Shown piece by piece: positions 1 through 8,674 of a stretch of 64,000 nt of DNA. The notes beneath the pieces were generated by a model. The model saw only the letters and a list, made by a program, of their open reading frames with translations, was not told where the DNA came from and did not search any database. The stretch covers positions 3,038,001-3,102,000 of the forward strand of contig OY970289.1 in NCBI GenBank assembly GCA_963716135.1, in the 5' to 3' direction. Numbering within the stretch: the first letter of the stretch is position 1; each line of letters opens with the position of its first letter. The stretch is from CAVRAW01 sp963716135. GTDB lineage: Bacteria; Planctomycetota; Planctomycetia; Pirellulales; JADZDJ01. A program made the position numbers and the translations under genes.

Positions 1-1
1 C

Positions 2-1261
2 CACGCTGTCGAATGGACGCCCGTGCCCGAGCCTTCGTCCCTGTTGCCGGCAGCACTGGGCTTCATCGCCCTCATCGGCTGGCATTCGCCCAGAGTCTTC
101 AAGCGCCGATTAGCCGTCGCATCGCTGCGAGTCGGGGCTATCGCGCTCTTCCTTTTTGCCGGAGCGGCCTCAGTTTCCGCGCAAACCTACACCGGCATCG
201 ACCTGTACCCGCTTTCAACAACAGGGTTCACGGCTTTCGCATTCGAAAACCAAGGCCCGCAGCCGGCCGGCGCCGCAGTGGTTGTCGGCTACGGATACAA
301 CGGATCGGAATCACGCGCGCAACTATGGAGCGGCCCCGGCACGACCACCGATTTGCACCCTGTGCAATTTTCCGGAATTACGTACTCCATTGCTGAAAGC
401 ACCGACGGGACCCAACAAGCCGGATTCTTCAGCGTCAGCGGTGTGTACCATGCCGTATTGTGGAGCGGCACCGCTGCCTCCGCCATAGACCTGCATCCCA
501 CTGGATTTACCAATTCATTTGCTTACGGCACCTACGGAGGACAGCAGGTTGGCGCTGCGCAATACACGCAGCAACATGCGTTGTTGTGGAACGGTACGGC
601 CAGTTCGGCTGTCGATTTGCACCCCACGAATCTCAGCGGTTTCGACAACACAACTGCCGTCGCGACTGATGGCGTTCACCAGGTCGGTTCGGGCGACGGG
701 ACGGTCGAAGACCTGTACTTTCATCACGCCTTGCTGTGGAGCGGCACTGCGGATTCCGCAGTCGATCTTCACCCCGCGTCGGGATTTGTTGTGTCCGACG
801 CGTACGGCACTGGCGGAAATCAGCAGGTTGGCGTCGGCAGTACCGACGATGAGCAAACGCATGCACTATTGTGGACCGGCACCGCCGAATCCGCCGTCGA
901 TTTGAATCCCACGAACCTCAGCGGCTTCCTGGCATCCTGGGCCTACGGCACCAATGGCACGCTGCAAGTCGGTAGCGGCAACACGGATTCGACGCATGCA
1001 CTGCTGTGGAGCGGCTCAGCCGATTCGGCCGTCGATCTGCATTTGCTGTTGCCAAACAATTTCTCAGGCAGCCTTTTCTCGCGAGCATACAGCATCGACG
1101 CCCAAGGCAATATCTTCGGCCTGGCGCTCGACTCCTCCTTCAAGTACCATGCCGTCGAGTGGTCCCCGGTGCCGGAACCACCGTCAATCGCTCTAGCCGC
1201 GCTGGGTGCTTTTGCTTTGATCGCCGCCCGCCGCCGCACCCGTCTTACCCCTGTCCCCTGA
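2..1261 (+). CDS. PEP-CTERM repeat protein, open at left edge
   Basis: Seen: the reading frame is open from the window edge. Its first residues (HAVEWTPVPEPSS, then a hydrophobic stretch and SPRVFKRR) look like the C-terminal sorting tail of an upstream paralogue; the same pattern (HAVEWSPVPEPPS, hydrophobic stretch, RRR) ends this gene. Without a stop the frame enters a signal-peptide-like segment (VGAIALFLFAGAASVSAQ) and about six repeats of 45-55 residues built on HALLWSGTA..AVDLHP, with a Gly/Gln-Val-Gly motif between. Known: PEP-CTERM proteins are exported and processed by exosortase; HALLW/DLHP repeats resemble weak HAF-type beta repeats. Inferred: a surface or matrix protein whose own start has been lost or fused to the paralogue's end. 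No ATG or GTG with a ribosome-binding site lies just before the signal segment. Confidence 0.75.
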   Translation, partial: HAVEWTPVPEPSSLLPAALGFIALIGWHSPRVFKRRLAVASLRVGAIALFLFAGAASVSAQTYTGIDLYPLSTTGFTAFAFENQGPQPAGAAVVVGYGYNGSESRAQLWSGPGTTTDLHPVQFSGITYSIAESTDGTQQAGFFSVSGVYHAVLWSGTAASAIDLHPTGFTNSFAYGTYGGQQVGAAQYTQQHALLWNGTASSAVDLHPTNLSGFDNTTAVATDGVHQVGSGDGTVEDLYFHHALLWSGTADSAVDLHPASGFVVSDAYGTGGNQQVGVGSTDDEQTHALLWTGTAESAVDLNPTNLSGFLASWAYGTNGTLQVGSGNTDSTHALLWSGSADSAVDLHLLLPNNFSGSLFSRAYSIDAQGNIFGLALDSSFKYHAVEWSPVPEPPSIALAALGAFALIAARRRTRLTPVP

Positions 1262-1266
1262 CTCCG

Positions 1267-1560
1267 TCATTTCATCATCCCAATCACTTTCTCAATCTCC
1301 CCGGCATCAAACGCCCGGCTGGTTGAAGTGTGCACGTTGCCTGCCGAGGCCAACTGCAGCATCGCCGCCGTCGCGGTCTCATCGTCGGGCGCACTGAAAA
1401 TCAAAAGTCCGTCGAACTTCCCCAGCGTCCAATAAACATTCGTGACCTTCACCCCCATCTTCTCGGCGGTCGCCTTGAACGCCGCCGCCCGCTTCGCAGT
1501 ATCCCGAATCGCCTGAATGCCCTTTTCCGTGAAATTGATCGTGCAAATAAATGTCGCCAT
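1267..1560 (-). CDS. GYD domain protein
   Basis: A 97-residue protein beginning MATFICTINFTEKGIQAI and carrying the GYD-family pattern of a small ferredoxin-like alpha/beta fold (VYWTLGKFDGLLIFSAPDDETA). GYD proteins are usually about 90-100 residues, so this is full length. Their biochemical role is unknown. The start has a clear AAGGGGG ribosome-binding site a few bases upstream on the minus strand. It is convergent with the PEP-CTERM gene, whose stop lies only five bases away. No catalytic residues can be named. Confidence 0.85.
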   Translation of the reverse strand: MATFICTINFTEKGIQAIRDTAKRAAAFKATAEKMGVKVTNVYWTLGKFDGLLIFSAPDDETATAAMLQLASAGNVHTSTSRAFDAGEIEKVIGMMK

Positions 1561-1660
1561 AGTTGTCCCCCTTGCGTCTTGAGAAATGCCGGCGGAAAGA
1601 GCCGCCAGCCGTGCAGCTTATGGAAGAGCCCGCCTCGCAAGCAAGGGCCCGCTGCATAAA

Positions 1661-1681
1661 GCCGGCGATGGCCTCGCCGGC
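1661..1681. other. GC-rich hairpin
   Basis: Perfect 8-base arms GCCGGCGA and TCGCCGGC around a 5-base loop. It follows the minus-strand anchored protein gene after a heptamer array. There is no T-run, so it is not a standard intrinsic terminator. Confidence 0.6.
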
Positions 1682-1685
1682 GCCC

Positions 1686-1727
1686 GACCCCTGACCCCTG
1701 ACCCCTGACTCCCGACCCCTGATTCCT
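1686..1727. repeat. Heptamer tandem array (GACCCCT)
   Basis: Six consecutive 7-base units starting at 1686: four exact GACCCCT copies and two variants (GACTCCC, GATTCCT). The array begins nine bases from the stop codon of the 162-aa-class gene. A related short stretch (GTCCCCT then GACTCC) lies at the end of the PEP-CTERM gene near 1252-1264. Confidence 0.85.
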
Positions 1728-1735
1728 GGCCCCGA

Positions 1736-2212
1736 CTACCGCGACCCAAAGAACCGCGTCACCGAATCCCAAGCCGACGCCTTCTGCGCCGTCTTCGGCG
1801 ATTGCGCGTAGGCATCGACCGCCGGCTGCGTCTGAAGAGCCGTCCACGGCGACGCCATTTGCCGGTCGGCCGGCAATAGCGCCGGCGCCGATGCCGGCAT
1901 CACTTTTGGATCCCGGGTCATCGCCGACGGCGGCGAAGCGAAATAGGTGGTTTCCTTCACCGGCTCGATCGTGCCCAAAAACGACGCCTGTCTTGTCGTA
2001 GTCGCCGGGGTCGATGTCGGCGCAGCGAACGTCGGCGCGGGCCCATTCCATCCGGAAGTTTGCGACGATGCCACAGCCACCGTCGGCGACTTCGAAATCA
2101 ATCCTGTCTGGATGCACGAAGCAGTAATTGCGCCCGCGGTGGTAATCATCGCGGCCAGCACGATTGCCGACGATTGCACTTTCACTGCGCTGTGAGGATT
2201 TTGTTCTTTCAT
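1736..2212 (-). CDS. Small N-terminally anchored protein, unknown function
   Basis: A 158-residue protein starting MKEQNPHSAVK. I chose this ATG, not one four codons upstream, because GGAGG sits five bases before it. Residues about 15-35 form one hydrophobic segment (SSAIVLAAMITTAGAITASC) that could be a signal anchor. The remainder is rich in Ala, Pro, Ser and Thr, looks disordered, and ends with SAWDSVTRFFGSR. No domain was recognised. The cysteine near the end of the hydrophobic segment could be a lipobox, but the context is weak. The next 690 bases upstream hold no convincing gene. Confidence 0.6.
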   Translation of the reverse strand: MKEQNPHSAVKVQSSAIVLAAMITTAGAITASCIQTGLISKSPTVAVASSQTSGWNGPAPTFAAPTSTPATTTRQASFLGTIEPVKETTYFASPPSAMTRDPKVMPASAPALLPADRQMASPWTALQTQPAVDAYAQSPKTAQKASAWDSVTRFFGSR

Positions 2213-2904
2213 ATTGGCCTCCAATGGTTGGCGCAGACCGAGAGACCTTCTTCACTGCTGGATTCATTCTACGTCATATGTCAACGCGCGAATCGCATGC
2301 CAACACTTTTCACAAAATTCTTTTGCGCAGCGACAGCTTTTCCGTCAACACCTTTGTAGATTTTGCAACAGGAAAATCTTGAAGCGCGCATTCGTTATTA
2401 CAAATTTGCAACGTAGCGAAGCGTTTCTCAGCAAACCGTCTTTACGGACACGGCAACGCTCTCTGCAATGCAACTCGCGCTCCATATAGAAGTGGACTCC
2501 AACTTCATGCACCGGTTCAGGCCGCGCACCGCAAAGCTTAACGCCCTGCACATTTCTGCTATCACTGCGCACACTTTGAATCGCTGCGATCTCGTTCGAC
2601 TTGCGTTAGCCCCGCCATTCAAGCCGGCATTTGCCCTGGCTGTAACTCTGGCGAAAGCACGCAAGTCACGGCCTTTTGCAAGACTTTGCCGATTCCGTCG
2701 GATTTTAGTTTTCGCAAAAGTTTGCCGGCTGGGTCGTCGATACCATGCCTACCAATCCCTCCCTAGGCAAATGCGCTCACAAGGCGCACTCCGACGGAGG
2801 GAATGGTTCGGGGGGAACTGAACTGAAGTGAACTGTCCTACGGGCAGGCGATCGAGACATCGATCGCCGGCGGCCCGTCACGTTCCAACGGGGAAGTGAA
2901 CCCA
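2213..2904. other. Gene-free stretch before the TolC-like gene
   Basis: Open frames exist here (for example 2468-2821) but they lack a ribosome-binding site, recognisable domain or protein-like composition. The left part is A+T-richer than its surroundings. The right part holds inverted repeats and a pentamer array described separately. It separates a leftward from a rightward gene, so promoters for both are expected; I could not name -35/-10 boxes. Confidence 0.6.
2752..2877 (+). promoter_or_regulatory. Structured 5' leader of the TolC-like gene
   Basis: Three elements lie in a row. First, an inverted repeat CCAATCCCTCC (2752-2762) with GGAGGGAATGG (2796-2806), one mismatch. Second, four GAACT pentamers at 2815-2834, one with a mismatch. 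Third, a strong hairpin with perfect 9-base arms GGCGATCGA (2847-2855) and TCGATCGCC (2860-2868), loop GACA, extended by CGGGC and GCCCG. The hairpin ends 27 bases before the ATG and has no T-run, so a role in mRNA stability or translation is more likely than termination. No known riboswitch was recognised. Confidence 0.5.
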
Positions 2905-5157
2905 ATGAACCATTGCATCGACTTAAGCCGGCGCCTGATTGGTCTGGCCATCTTGCTCGCCCTGGGCATGCTGGCCACCGGCTGTTCTCCACAGCAACCG
3001 TTCTACTTCTTCGAGGACGGCGATCTTTCGCACTATGTGGGAATGGCCACCAACATCGAGTACCCGGATGTCAACACCTGCAGCTTGGCTGAAGTCGACA
3101 ATCCGCCCGCGCCGTTTACGATCAGCCATCCCAACTGCGACAACGTTTGGGATCTGTCGCTTGAAGATGCCGTGCGCATCGCTTTGGAGAACGGCAAAGT
3201 CATGCGTTCCTTGGGTGCGCGCCTGTTTATCACGCCCAACCTCGTCCGCACGCAGGTTGCCAACACACCCGACGTCATCACCACGCAACCGGCCGCCATC
3301 CAAACGGTGTACGAACCGGCGATCGTCGAGTCCGATCCGATCTTCGGCGTCGAAGGCGCGCTCTCCGCGTTCGACGCACAGTTGAACGCCAGCATGATCT
3401 GGGACAAGAAGGACGAGCCGCAAAATATCAATCCCACCTTCGCTCCCATCTCGAACCTCGATTTCCAACAGCATCTTGGCACGTTCCAGGAAGGCATTTC
3501 GAAGGTCACCGCCACCGGCGGCCAGTTCAGCTTCGTCAACAACACCATCTACAACGACAACAACAACGTCCAACGGCAAACTTCCAGCGACTGGACCACC
3601 AACTTCGAATTCGGATTCAAGCAGCCTTTGTTGCAAGGCGCCGGCAGCTTGTACAACCGCATCGCCGGACCGTTCGATCCGTTGCGCGGAATCGGCACCT
3701 ACTTGCAATATGACGGCGTGGTGATCGCACGCATCCGCACCGATATCCGCCTGGCCGATTTCGAAGCCGGTGTGCGCAACTTCGTCTCCGACGTCGAAAA
3801 TGCCTACTGGGAACTGTACTTCGCCTACCGCAACGTCGGCGCCGCCAAAATCGGCCGCGACTCGGCTCTGCAAACGTGGCGCAAAGTGCACGCCTTGTTT
3901 GTCGGCGAAGCCCGCGGCGGTGAAGCCGACAAGGAAGCCCAGGCGCGCGAACAATACTTCTTCTTCCGCGGCTCATTGGAAACCGCCCTGGCCGACCTGT
4001 ACCGTGCCGAAAACCGGCTCCGCTACATGATGGGCCTGGCCGCCACCGACTGCCGGCTGATCCGCCCCATTTGCGAACCCACCGATGCCCGCATCTGCTT
4101 CGATTGGTGCGAAGTGCACGCCGAAGGCCTGTGCCGCTCGGTCGAGCTGCGCCAGCAAAAATGGCGCGTCAAGCAGATGGAAATGCAGTTGATCGCCTCC
4201 AAGAATTTGTTGCTGCCGCGTTTGGATGCCTTGGGCACCTATCGCTTCCTCGGCGTGGGCCAGGATTTGGTCGGCTATCCCGGCAATCCGTACAACCCCG
4301 ATTCCGGCCAGGTGATCAACGGCACGGATGCCTTTTCGACCTTGTCCCACGGCGATTTCCAGGAATGGGAAGCCGGCCTGCAATTCAGCATGCCCATCGG
4401 CTTCCGTCAGCCGCTGGCCGCGGTCCGCAATGCGCAACTGCAGTTGGCCCGCGAACGCTCCGTGTTGCAAGACATGGAACTGGAAGTCTCGCATCAATTG
4501 GCCGACGCCATTCGCGACGTTGACACGAACTACGTGCTGGCTCAAACCAACTTCAATCGCCGTGTAGCGGCGGAGCGCGAAGTCGAAGCCGTGCTGGCCG
4601 CTTACGACGCCGGCACCGTCACCCTCGACTTGCTGCTGGAAGCTCAGCGAAATCGCTCCGACGCCGAGGCCGCCTACTACCGCGCCCTGACCGACTACAA
4701 CAAAGCCATCATGCTCGTTCACTTCCGCAAGGGTTCGCTGCTGGAGTACAATGGCGTCTGTTTGGCGGAAGGTCCCTGGCCGGCCAAGGCGTACTTCGAC
4801 GCTACTCGCCGCGCTCGGGCACGCGACGCCGGCATGTACATCGACTATGGGTTCACTCGTCCCGCCGTGTTCAGCACGGGTCCGTATCCGCAGTTCCAGG
4901 ATAGCGACGGCACGAGCGGCCACATGGAAGGCGCGCCGACCCAAGCCATGCCGGAAGAAGTGCCCGCGCCGCAGAAGCAGAAGGCCGCTCCTGCAAGCGG
5001 AACCGAATTGCCTTCCCCCGAGCCAATGACCAACCGTAACAGCGCAGAGCGTGCGGGGACTTGCCGACAATGTCCGCCGAACCAACTCGGCGCCCGTCGG
5101 GAAGAATCCCTCGGCCGGCGCCGTTGCTCCGCCGCCCGTAGTGTCCGTCAAGGCTAA
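2905..5157 (+). CDS. TolC-family outer-membrane efflux lipoprotein
   Basis: N-terminal lipoprotein signal (LIGLAILLALGMLATGC, Cys lipobox), then a long periplasmic domain and the paired TolC/OEP pattern of helices and strands. Examples are FEFGFKQPLLQGAG, RNFVSDVENAYWELYFAYRN and, near the C-terminal half, EAGLQFSMPIGFRQPLAAVRNAQLQLARER and DAGTVTLDLLLEAQRNRSDAEAAYYRAL. This is the outer-membrane channel of tripartite efflux or type I secretion. The ATG at 2905 follows GGGGA by ten bases; a GTG at 2896 is possible. At a GGGG run (5055-5058) the frame becomes unlike coding sequence and stops at 5157. Removing one G continues the protein to 5467, about 853 residues in all. No inner-membrane or adaptor partner is adjacent. 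Confidence 0.88.
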   Translation: MNHCIDLSRRLIGLAILLALGMLATGCSPQQPFYFFEDGDLSHYVGMATNIEYPDVNTCSLAEVDNPPAPFTISHPNCDNVWDLSLEDAVRIALENGKVMRSLGARLFITPNLVRTQVANTPDVITTQPAAIQTVYEPAIVESDPIFGVEGALSAFDAQLNASMIWDKKDEPQNINPTFAPISNLDFQQHLGTFQEGISKVTATGGQFSFVNNTIYNDNNNVQRQTSSDWTTNFEFGFKQPLLQGAGSLYNRIAGPFDPLRGIGTYLQYDGVVIARIRTDIRLADFEAGVRNFVSDVENAYWELYFAYRNVGAAKIGRDSALQTWRKVHALFVGEARGGEADKEAQAREQYFFFRGSLETALADLYRAENRLRYMMGLAATDCRLIRPICEPTDARICFDWCEVHAEGLCRSVELRQQKWRVKQMEMQLIASKNLLLPRLDALGTYRFLGVGQDLVGYPGNPYNPDSGQVINGTDAFSTLSHGDFQEWEAGLQFSMPIGFRQPLAAVRNAQLQLARERSVLQDMELEVSHQLADAIRDVDTNYVLAQTNFNRRVAAEREVEAVLAAYDAGTVTLDLLLEAQRNRSDAEAAYYRALTDYNKAIMLVHFRKGSLLEYNGVCLAEGPWPAKAYFDATRRARARDAGMYIDYGFTRPAVFSTGPYPQFQDSDGTSGHMEGAPTQAMPEEVPAPQKQKAAPASGTELPSPEPMTNRNSAERAGTCRQCPPNQLGARREESLGRRRCSAARSVRQG

Positions 5158-5467
5158 AACTTCCGCTAAGATTGAAACGCCATCCGCGCCCGGCGTCGGA
5201 CAGATGGCGCGGCCAAGCACCGTGAAGGTCAGCGCAATCAAGGACGAGCAAGTCAAGCAAACTTCCTACCAACAAGAAAAGCCCTTCGATTGGGGCGATC
5301 TTCCGTTAAACTCGTCCAGCACAAACTCCTCGGCCGACAACAACTCGTCCGCGTCCACCGCCGCCGCCGGCCAGTGGCGCTCGAGCAGTCCGTATGAAAC
5401 TGACGCGACTCAGTCGACTGCTGCAACTGATCGGCCTGCTCCAAGCTGGAAAAGGGCACAACATTAG
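5059..5467 (+). other. Displaced C-terminal tail of the TolC-like protein
   Basis: In the +1 frame from the GGGG run the sequence reads LADNVRRTNSAPVG and on through a Pro/Ser/Thr-rich, Lys-containing tail with EKPFDWGDLPL. Codon usage (G/C-ending) fits coding better than the stopped frame does. It ends inside the start of the WYL gene (74-base overlap). It is most simply the low-complexity end of the upstream protein after a one-base insertion. Confidence 0.6.
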
Positions 5468-6431
5468 TTCGTTGGCCGGCTACTGCGAAGTGAGCCGGCG
5501 AACCATTTTTCGCGATCTGGCCGTTTTGCGCGAAGCCGGCGTGCCGCTTCAATTCGACGAAGACTTCCAGGTCTATCATCTCGACGGCTCCTATCTGCTG
5601 CCCCCCACGAACTTCTCCGCCAGCGAAGCGCTCGCTGTCTTAGTCCTTTGCCACGAGTTGGGCGATCGCCAGCAGATGCCTTTCCTCGCCCCGGCCCACA
5701 GTGCGGCGCTCAAGCTCGAAAGCAGCCTGCCGGCCGGTCTGCGCAAACAGCTCCGCGGCGTGGCCGACGCCATTCGCATCCGCCTGCAGCCGGCCAATCC
5801 GCTGGACGGCCAGACGCCGGTGTATCAGCAGTTGCTCGACGCCATCGCCCTGCGCCGTAGCGTGCGCATCGAGTACGATAGCTATTTCGACGGCCAGGTC
5901 ATCCGCACCCGCCTGAGCCCGTATCGCATGCTCTTCAGTCGCCACAGTTGGTATGCGATCGGCCGTTCTTCGCTGCACCGCGCCGTGCGCACATTCAACG
6001 TCGGCCGCGTTCGCCGTCTCGAGGCCACCGACGAAAAATACGGCATCCCCCGGAATTTTTCCTTGGAGCGCTATCTGGGAAATGCCTGGCACCTGATTCC
6101 CGAACCTGGCCCAAAGCGCGATGTATTGATTCGCTTTTCAAAGAAAGTGGCCCGCAACGTCGCGGAAGTAGCCTGGCACAAAACGCAGCGACTGAAATGG
6201 AACCCCGACGGCACGCTCGATTTTGGCGTTACCGTTTCCGGCTTAAACGAGATAAGCTGGTGGATCCTCGGCTACGGCGACCAGGCCGAAGTGCTCCACC
6301 CGCCGGAGCTGCGTAAACTGATCGTCAAACATGCCGAGCGAATGATGCAACAATACCAATCGCCCCCCGGCGCCGTGCCCCTTCCGCATTATTCAACTCG
6401 ATCGACCCGCTCGCGTTCTTCAAAATCCTAA
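5394..6431 (+). CDS. WYL-domain HTH transcriptional regulator
   Basis: 345 residues. N-terminus: a DeoR/YafY-type winged helix-turn-helix (LSRLLQLIGLLQAGKGHNISSLA, then CEVSRRTIFRDLAVL). Middle: a WYL domain (ALRRSVRIEYDSY, LSPYRMLFSRHSWYAIG with WYA in place of WYL, and FNVGRVRRLEAT). C-terminus: the WCX region (LIRFSKKVARNVAEVAWH; GLNEISWWILGYGDQAEVLHP). WYL proteins bind DNA and sense a ligand, often single-stranded nucleic acid or nucleotides. The gene leads a close rightward run with tmk (six-base gap), so it may be co-transcribed with the nucleotide kinases. Its regulon is unknown. Confidence 0.92.
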   Translation: MKLTRLSRLLQLIGLLQAGKGHNISSLAGYCEVSRRTIFRDLAVLREAGVPLQFDEDFQVYHLDGSYLLPPTNFSASEALAVLVLCHELGDRQQMPFLAPAHSAALKLESSLPAGLRKQLRGVADAIRIRLQPANPLDGQTPVYQQLLDAIALRRSVRIEYDSYFDGQVIRTRLSPYRMLFSRHSWYAIGRSSLHRAVRTFNVGRVRRLEATDEKYGIPRNFSLERYLGNAWHLIPEPGPKRDVLIRFSKKVARNVAEVAWHKTQRLKWNPDGTLDFGVTVSGLNEISWWILGYGDQAEVLHPPELRKLIVKHAERMMQQYQSPPGAVPLPHYSTRSTRSRSSKS

Positions 6432-6437
6432 AACCGC

Positions 6438-7076
6438 ATGTTCTTCAGCTTCGACGGCATCGACGGAGTCGGCAAAACCACGCAGATCGAAAAGTTCTGC
6501 CAGTGGCTCTGCTCGCACGGGCACGACGTCGTCACCTGCCGCGATCCCGGCGGCACGCCATTGGGCGAATCGATCCGCGAACTTCTGCTCAAACGTCAAG
6601 ATCTTCAAATCAGCCGCATGTCCGAAATGCTGCTCTACATGGCCGCCCGATCGCAGCTTGTCGAACAAATCATCAAGCCTGCGCTCGCCGCCGGCAAAAC
6701 GATCGTCTCCGACCGATTCCTGCTGGCCAACGTCGTATATCAAGGCCACGCCGGCGGCCTGGATGTCGCCACGCTTTGGGAAATTGGCGACTTCGTTACT
6801 CAAGGGGTCGAGCCCGATCTCACGTTTCTCCTCGACATGCCGGTCCAAGCGGCTGCCGGCCGAATCCAGCGCGAGCTTGACCGAATGGAGCAACATGGCG
6901 ACGATTTCCGGCAGCGCGTCCGCGACGGCTTCCTCGCCGAAGCCAAACAACGTCGCCAGCAAATCCTGGTGATCGACGCCACCCGCTCAATCGACGAAGT
7001 TCATCAGGATGTCATTTCAGCCGCACAGCGGGTACTAACCACGGACCACGGACCACGGACCACGGACCGCTCATGA
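6438..7076 (+). CDS. tmk: Thymidylate kinase
   Basis: 212 residues. It phosphorylates dTMP to dTDP for DNA synthesis. The P-loop GIDGVGKTTQ is at residues 7-16, followed by the DPGGTPLGE segment, the DR motif with a substrate-loop (VSDRFLLANVVYQGHAGG) and TFLLDMPV of the core strand. Length is normal for the family. The last dozen residues are encoded by a heptamer array (CCACGGA units) and are probably not conserved. The stop overlaps the cmk start as ATGA, so the two kinases are almost certainly translationally coupled. Confidence 0.95.
   Translation: MFFSFDGIDGVGKTTQIEKFCQWLCSHGHDVVTCRDPGGTPLGESIRELLLKRQDLQISRMSEMLLYMAARSQLVEQIIKPALAAGKTIVSDRFLLANVVYQGHAGGLDVATLWEIGDFVTQGVEPDLTFLLDMPVQAAAGRIQRELDRMEQHGDDFRQRVRDGFLAEAKQRRQQILVIDATRSIDEVHQDVISAAQRVLTTDHGPRTTDRS
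7039..7066. repeat. Heptamer tandem array (CCACGGA) inside the tmk 3' end
   Basis: Four exact copies of CCACGGA. Because seven is not a multiple of three, each copy is read in a different phase, giving the tail TTDHGPRTTDR. It is the second heptamer array in the window. Confidence 0.9.
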
Positions 7077-7735
7077 TCGTCACACTCGACGGCCCCGCCG
7101 GCGCAGGAAAAAGCACGGTTGCGCGTGCGCTCGCAAAACGCCTCGGCTTCCGCCTGCTTAATACCGGCGCGATGTATCGGGCGGTGGCGCTGGCCGCCAT
7201 GCGGGCAAAATTAGATTGGAACGATCCACAGGCATTGGCCGCGCTCGCACGCCGAATAAGAATCGACCTCCGCCCCGACCACGTGCTGCTCGATGGCGAG
7301 GATGTGACCACGGAGATCCGCAGTTCGCAAATCACCGATGTCACTCACTACGCGGCCGGCAATCCCGAAGTCCGCGAGCACCTCGTCCAATTGCAACGCC
7401 AGGCCGCGGGCAACGACAACATCGTCGCCGAAGGCCGCGATCAAGGTTCCGTCGTGTTCCCCGGCGCCCAATGCAAAATCTTCCTCACTGCCAGCCCGGA
7501 AGAGCGCGCCCGCCGGCGGATGCTCGATCTAAAAACCCGCGGCGAATCGGTCCCTGTCGCCGAAGTGCTCCGCCAACAAGCCCAACGCGATCTCAGCGAC
7601 CGCTCTCGCAGTGTCGGCCCGCTGGTTGCCGCCCCGGATGCCATCCGCTTCTCCACCGACGGATTGACCGAAGACGAAGTCGTCGACCGTCTGGAAGCCA
7701 TCGTCCGCGAGAAAATGCCGGAAAACCGCCGGTAA
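7073..7735 (+). CDS. cmk: Cytidylate kinase
   Basis: 220 residues. It converts CMP/dCMP to the diphosphates. N-terminal P-loop DGPAGAGKSTVARALA, then LNTGAMYRAVAL (CMP-binding), VVAEGRDQGSVVFPGA-like segment (here IVAEGRDQGSVVFPGA, with RDQG for the usual RDIG/RDMG), and the LID region ASPEERARRRM. The C-terminal IRFSTDGLTEDEVVDRL is typical. It overlaps tmk by four bases and is followed 41 bases later by plsC, giving a cmk-plsC arrangement that is common in bacteria. Confidence 0.95.
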   Translation: MIVTLDGPAGAGKSTVARALAKRLGFRLLNTGAMYRAVALAAMRAKLDWNDPQALAALARRIRIDLRPDHVLLDGEDVTTEIRSSQITDVTHYAAGNPEVREHLVQLQRQAAGNDNIVAEGRDQGSVVFPGAQCKIFLTASPEERARRRMLDLKTRGESVPVAEVLRQQAQRDLSDRSRSVGPLVAAPDAIRFSTDGLTEDEVVDRLEAIVREKMPENRR

Positions 7736-7776
7736 CGGCCTACTGTCTGCCGCGTGCCGCATACTATCCTTGCTGT

Positions 7777-8456
7777 ATGGCTCAACGATCCCTCCCCAAG
7801 CGCCTCTGGTACGATTCTCTCCGAGTCGTCTTCCGTGTGCTCGGCGTGGCGCTGTGTCGTGTTCGCGTTTTCGGCCGCCGGTATGTCCCGGAAACCGGCG
7901 GCGTGCTGGTGTTGTCGAATCATCAGAGTCATCTCGATCCGATCTTGGTGGGACTCTCCTGCGATCGCCGTTTGAACTATGTCGCGCGAGATTCACTCTT
8001 TGGTTTCGCGCCATTTCGCTGGCTGATCAATTCGCTCGACGCAATCCCATTGCATCGCGAAGGCATCGGCCTGGGCGGATTGAAGGAAAGTCTCAAACGC
8101 CTGAGGGCGGGTGAAATGCTCCTCATCTTTCCCGAAGGTACTCGCACTCGCGACGGCGAAGTCGGACTTTTGAAGCCTGGCTTTTTGGCGCTTGCCGCCG
8201 CTCCCAGGCGACGCTGCTGCCGGTGGCGATTGAAGGCGCTTTCGAATCGATGCCGCGGAATAGTCTTTTCCCCGTTCCGACGGTCATCCACGTTCAATTC
8301 GGACTGCCGCTGGTGCCTGCCGACTTTGCCACGTGGGACGACGAAACCCTGTTGCGGGCGATCAACGACCGCATCCGCCAGTGCCACGAGATCGTGCGCC
8401 AGCGGCGAAATCGGATCGAATTCACCGCCGTCTGCAAAACGGCAGACCGCTGCTAG
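7777..8456 (+). CDS. plsC: 1-acyl-glycerol-3-phosphate acyltransferase (apparent frameshift)
   Basis: Motif I NHQSHLD and motif III FPEGTRTRDGE identify the PlsC/LPLAT family, which acylates lysophosphatidic acid in phospholipid synthesis at the inner membrane. The frame is broken near 8196-8204, in GCCGCCGCTCCC. One missing base explains it: the next frame immediately reads SQATLLPVAIEGAFESMPR, the expected continuation, to a stop at 8456 (about 226 residues, normal length). As written, the original frame runs on to 8472 with unrelated Arg/Cys-rich sequence. Probably a functional gene with a base error in the assembly. Confidence 0.88.
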
Positions 8457-8674
8457 CAAAAATTCTTCCTAAGTCTATTGCTGCACGTCGTTTGCGAGAT
8501 TCCAGATTTCTCGGTGAACCTTTCTTCCGATGCGGCGTCTTACAGGGGCAGCAGCGGAGTTTGGGCTCAGTTCGTACAGTTTTGGCCGGAAAAGGCCGAT
8601 TTAGCGAACTTGACACCAGACCGTCTGAACGCGAGAGTTGATTGATTAGGTAGTTTTTCCTGTTTCGCAGATAG

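Noticed and set aside
1686..1727. Repeat array that might be taken for a CRISPR
   Set aside because: Units are only seven bases with no spacers, and no cas gene is near.
2468..2821. 117-codon frame in the region before the TolC-like gene
   Set aside because: No ribosome-binding site, composition unlike protein, and it overlaps inverted repeats and the pentamer array.
5055..5058. Programmed +1 frameshift in the TolC-like gene
   Set aside because: Many other genes here show the same kind of break in both directions without shared slippery sites or stimulating structures, so base errors are simpler.
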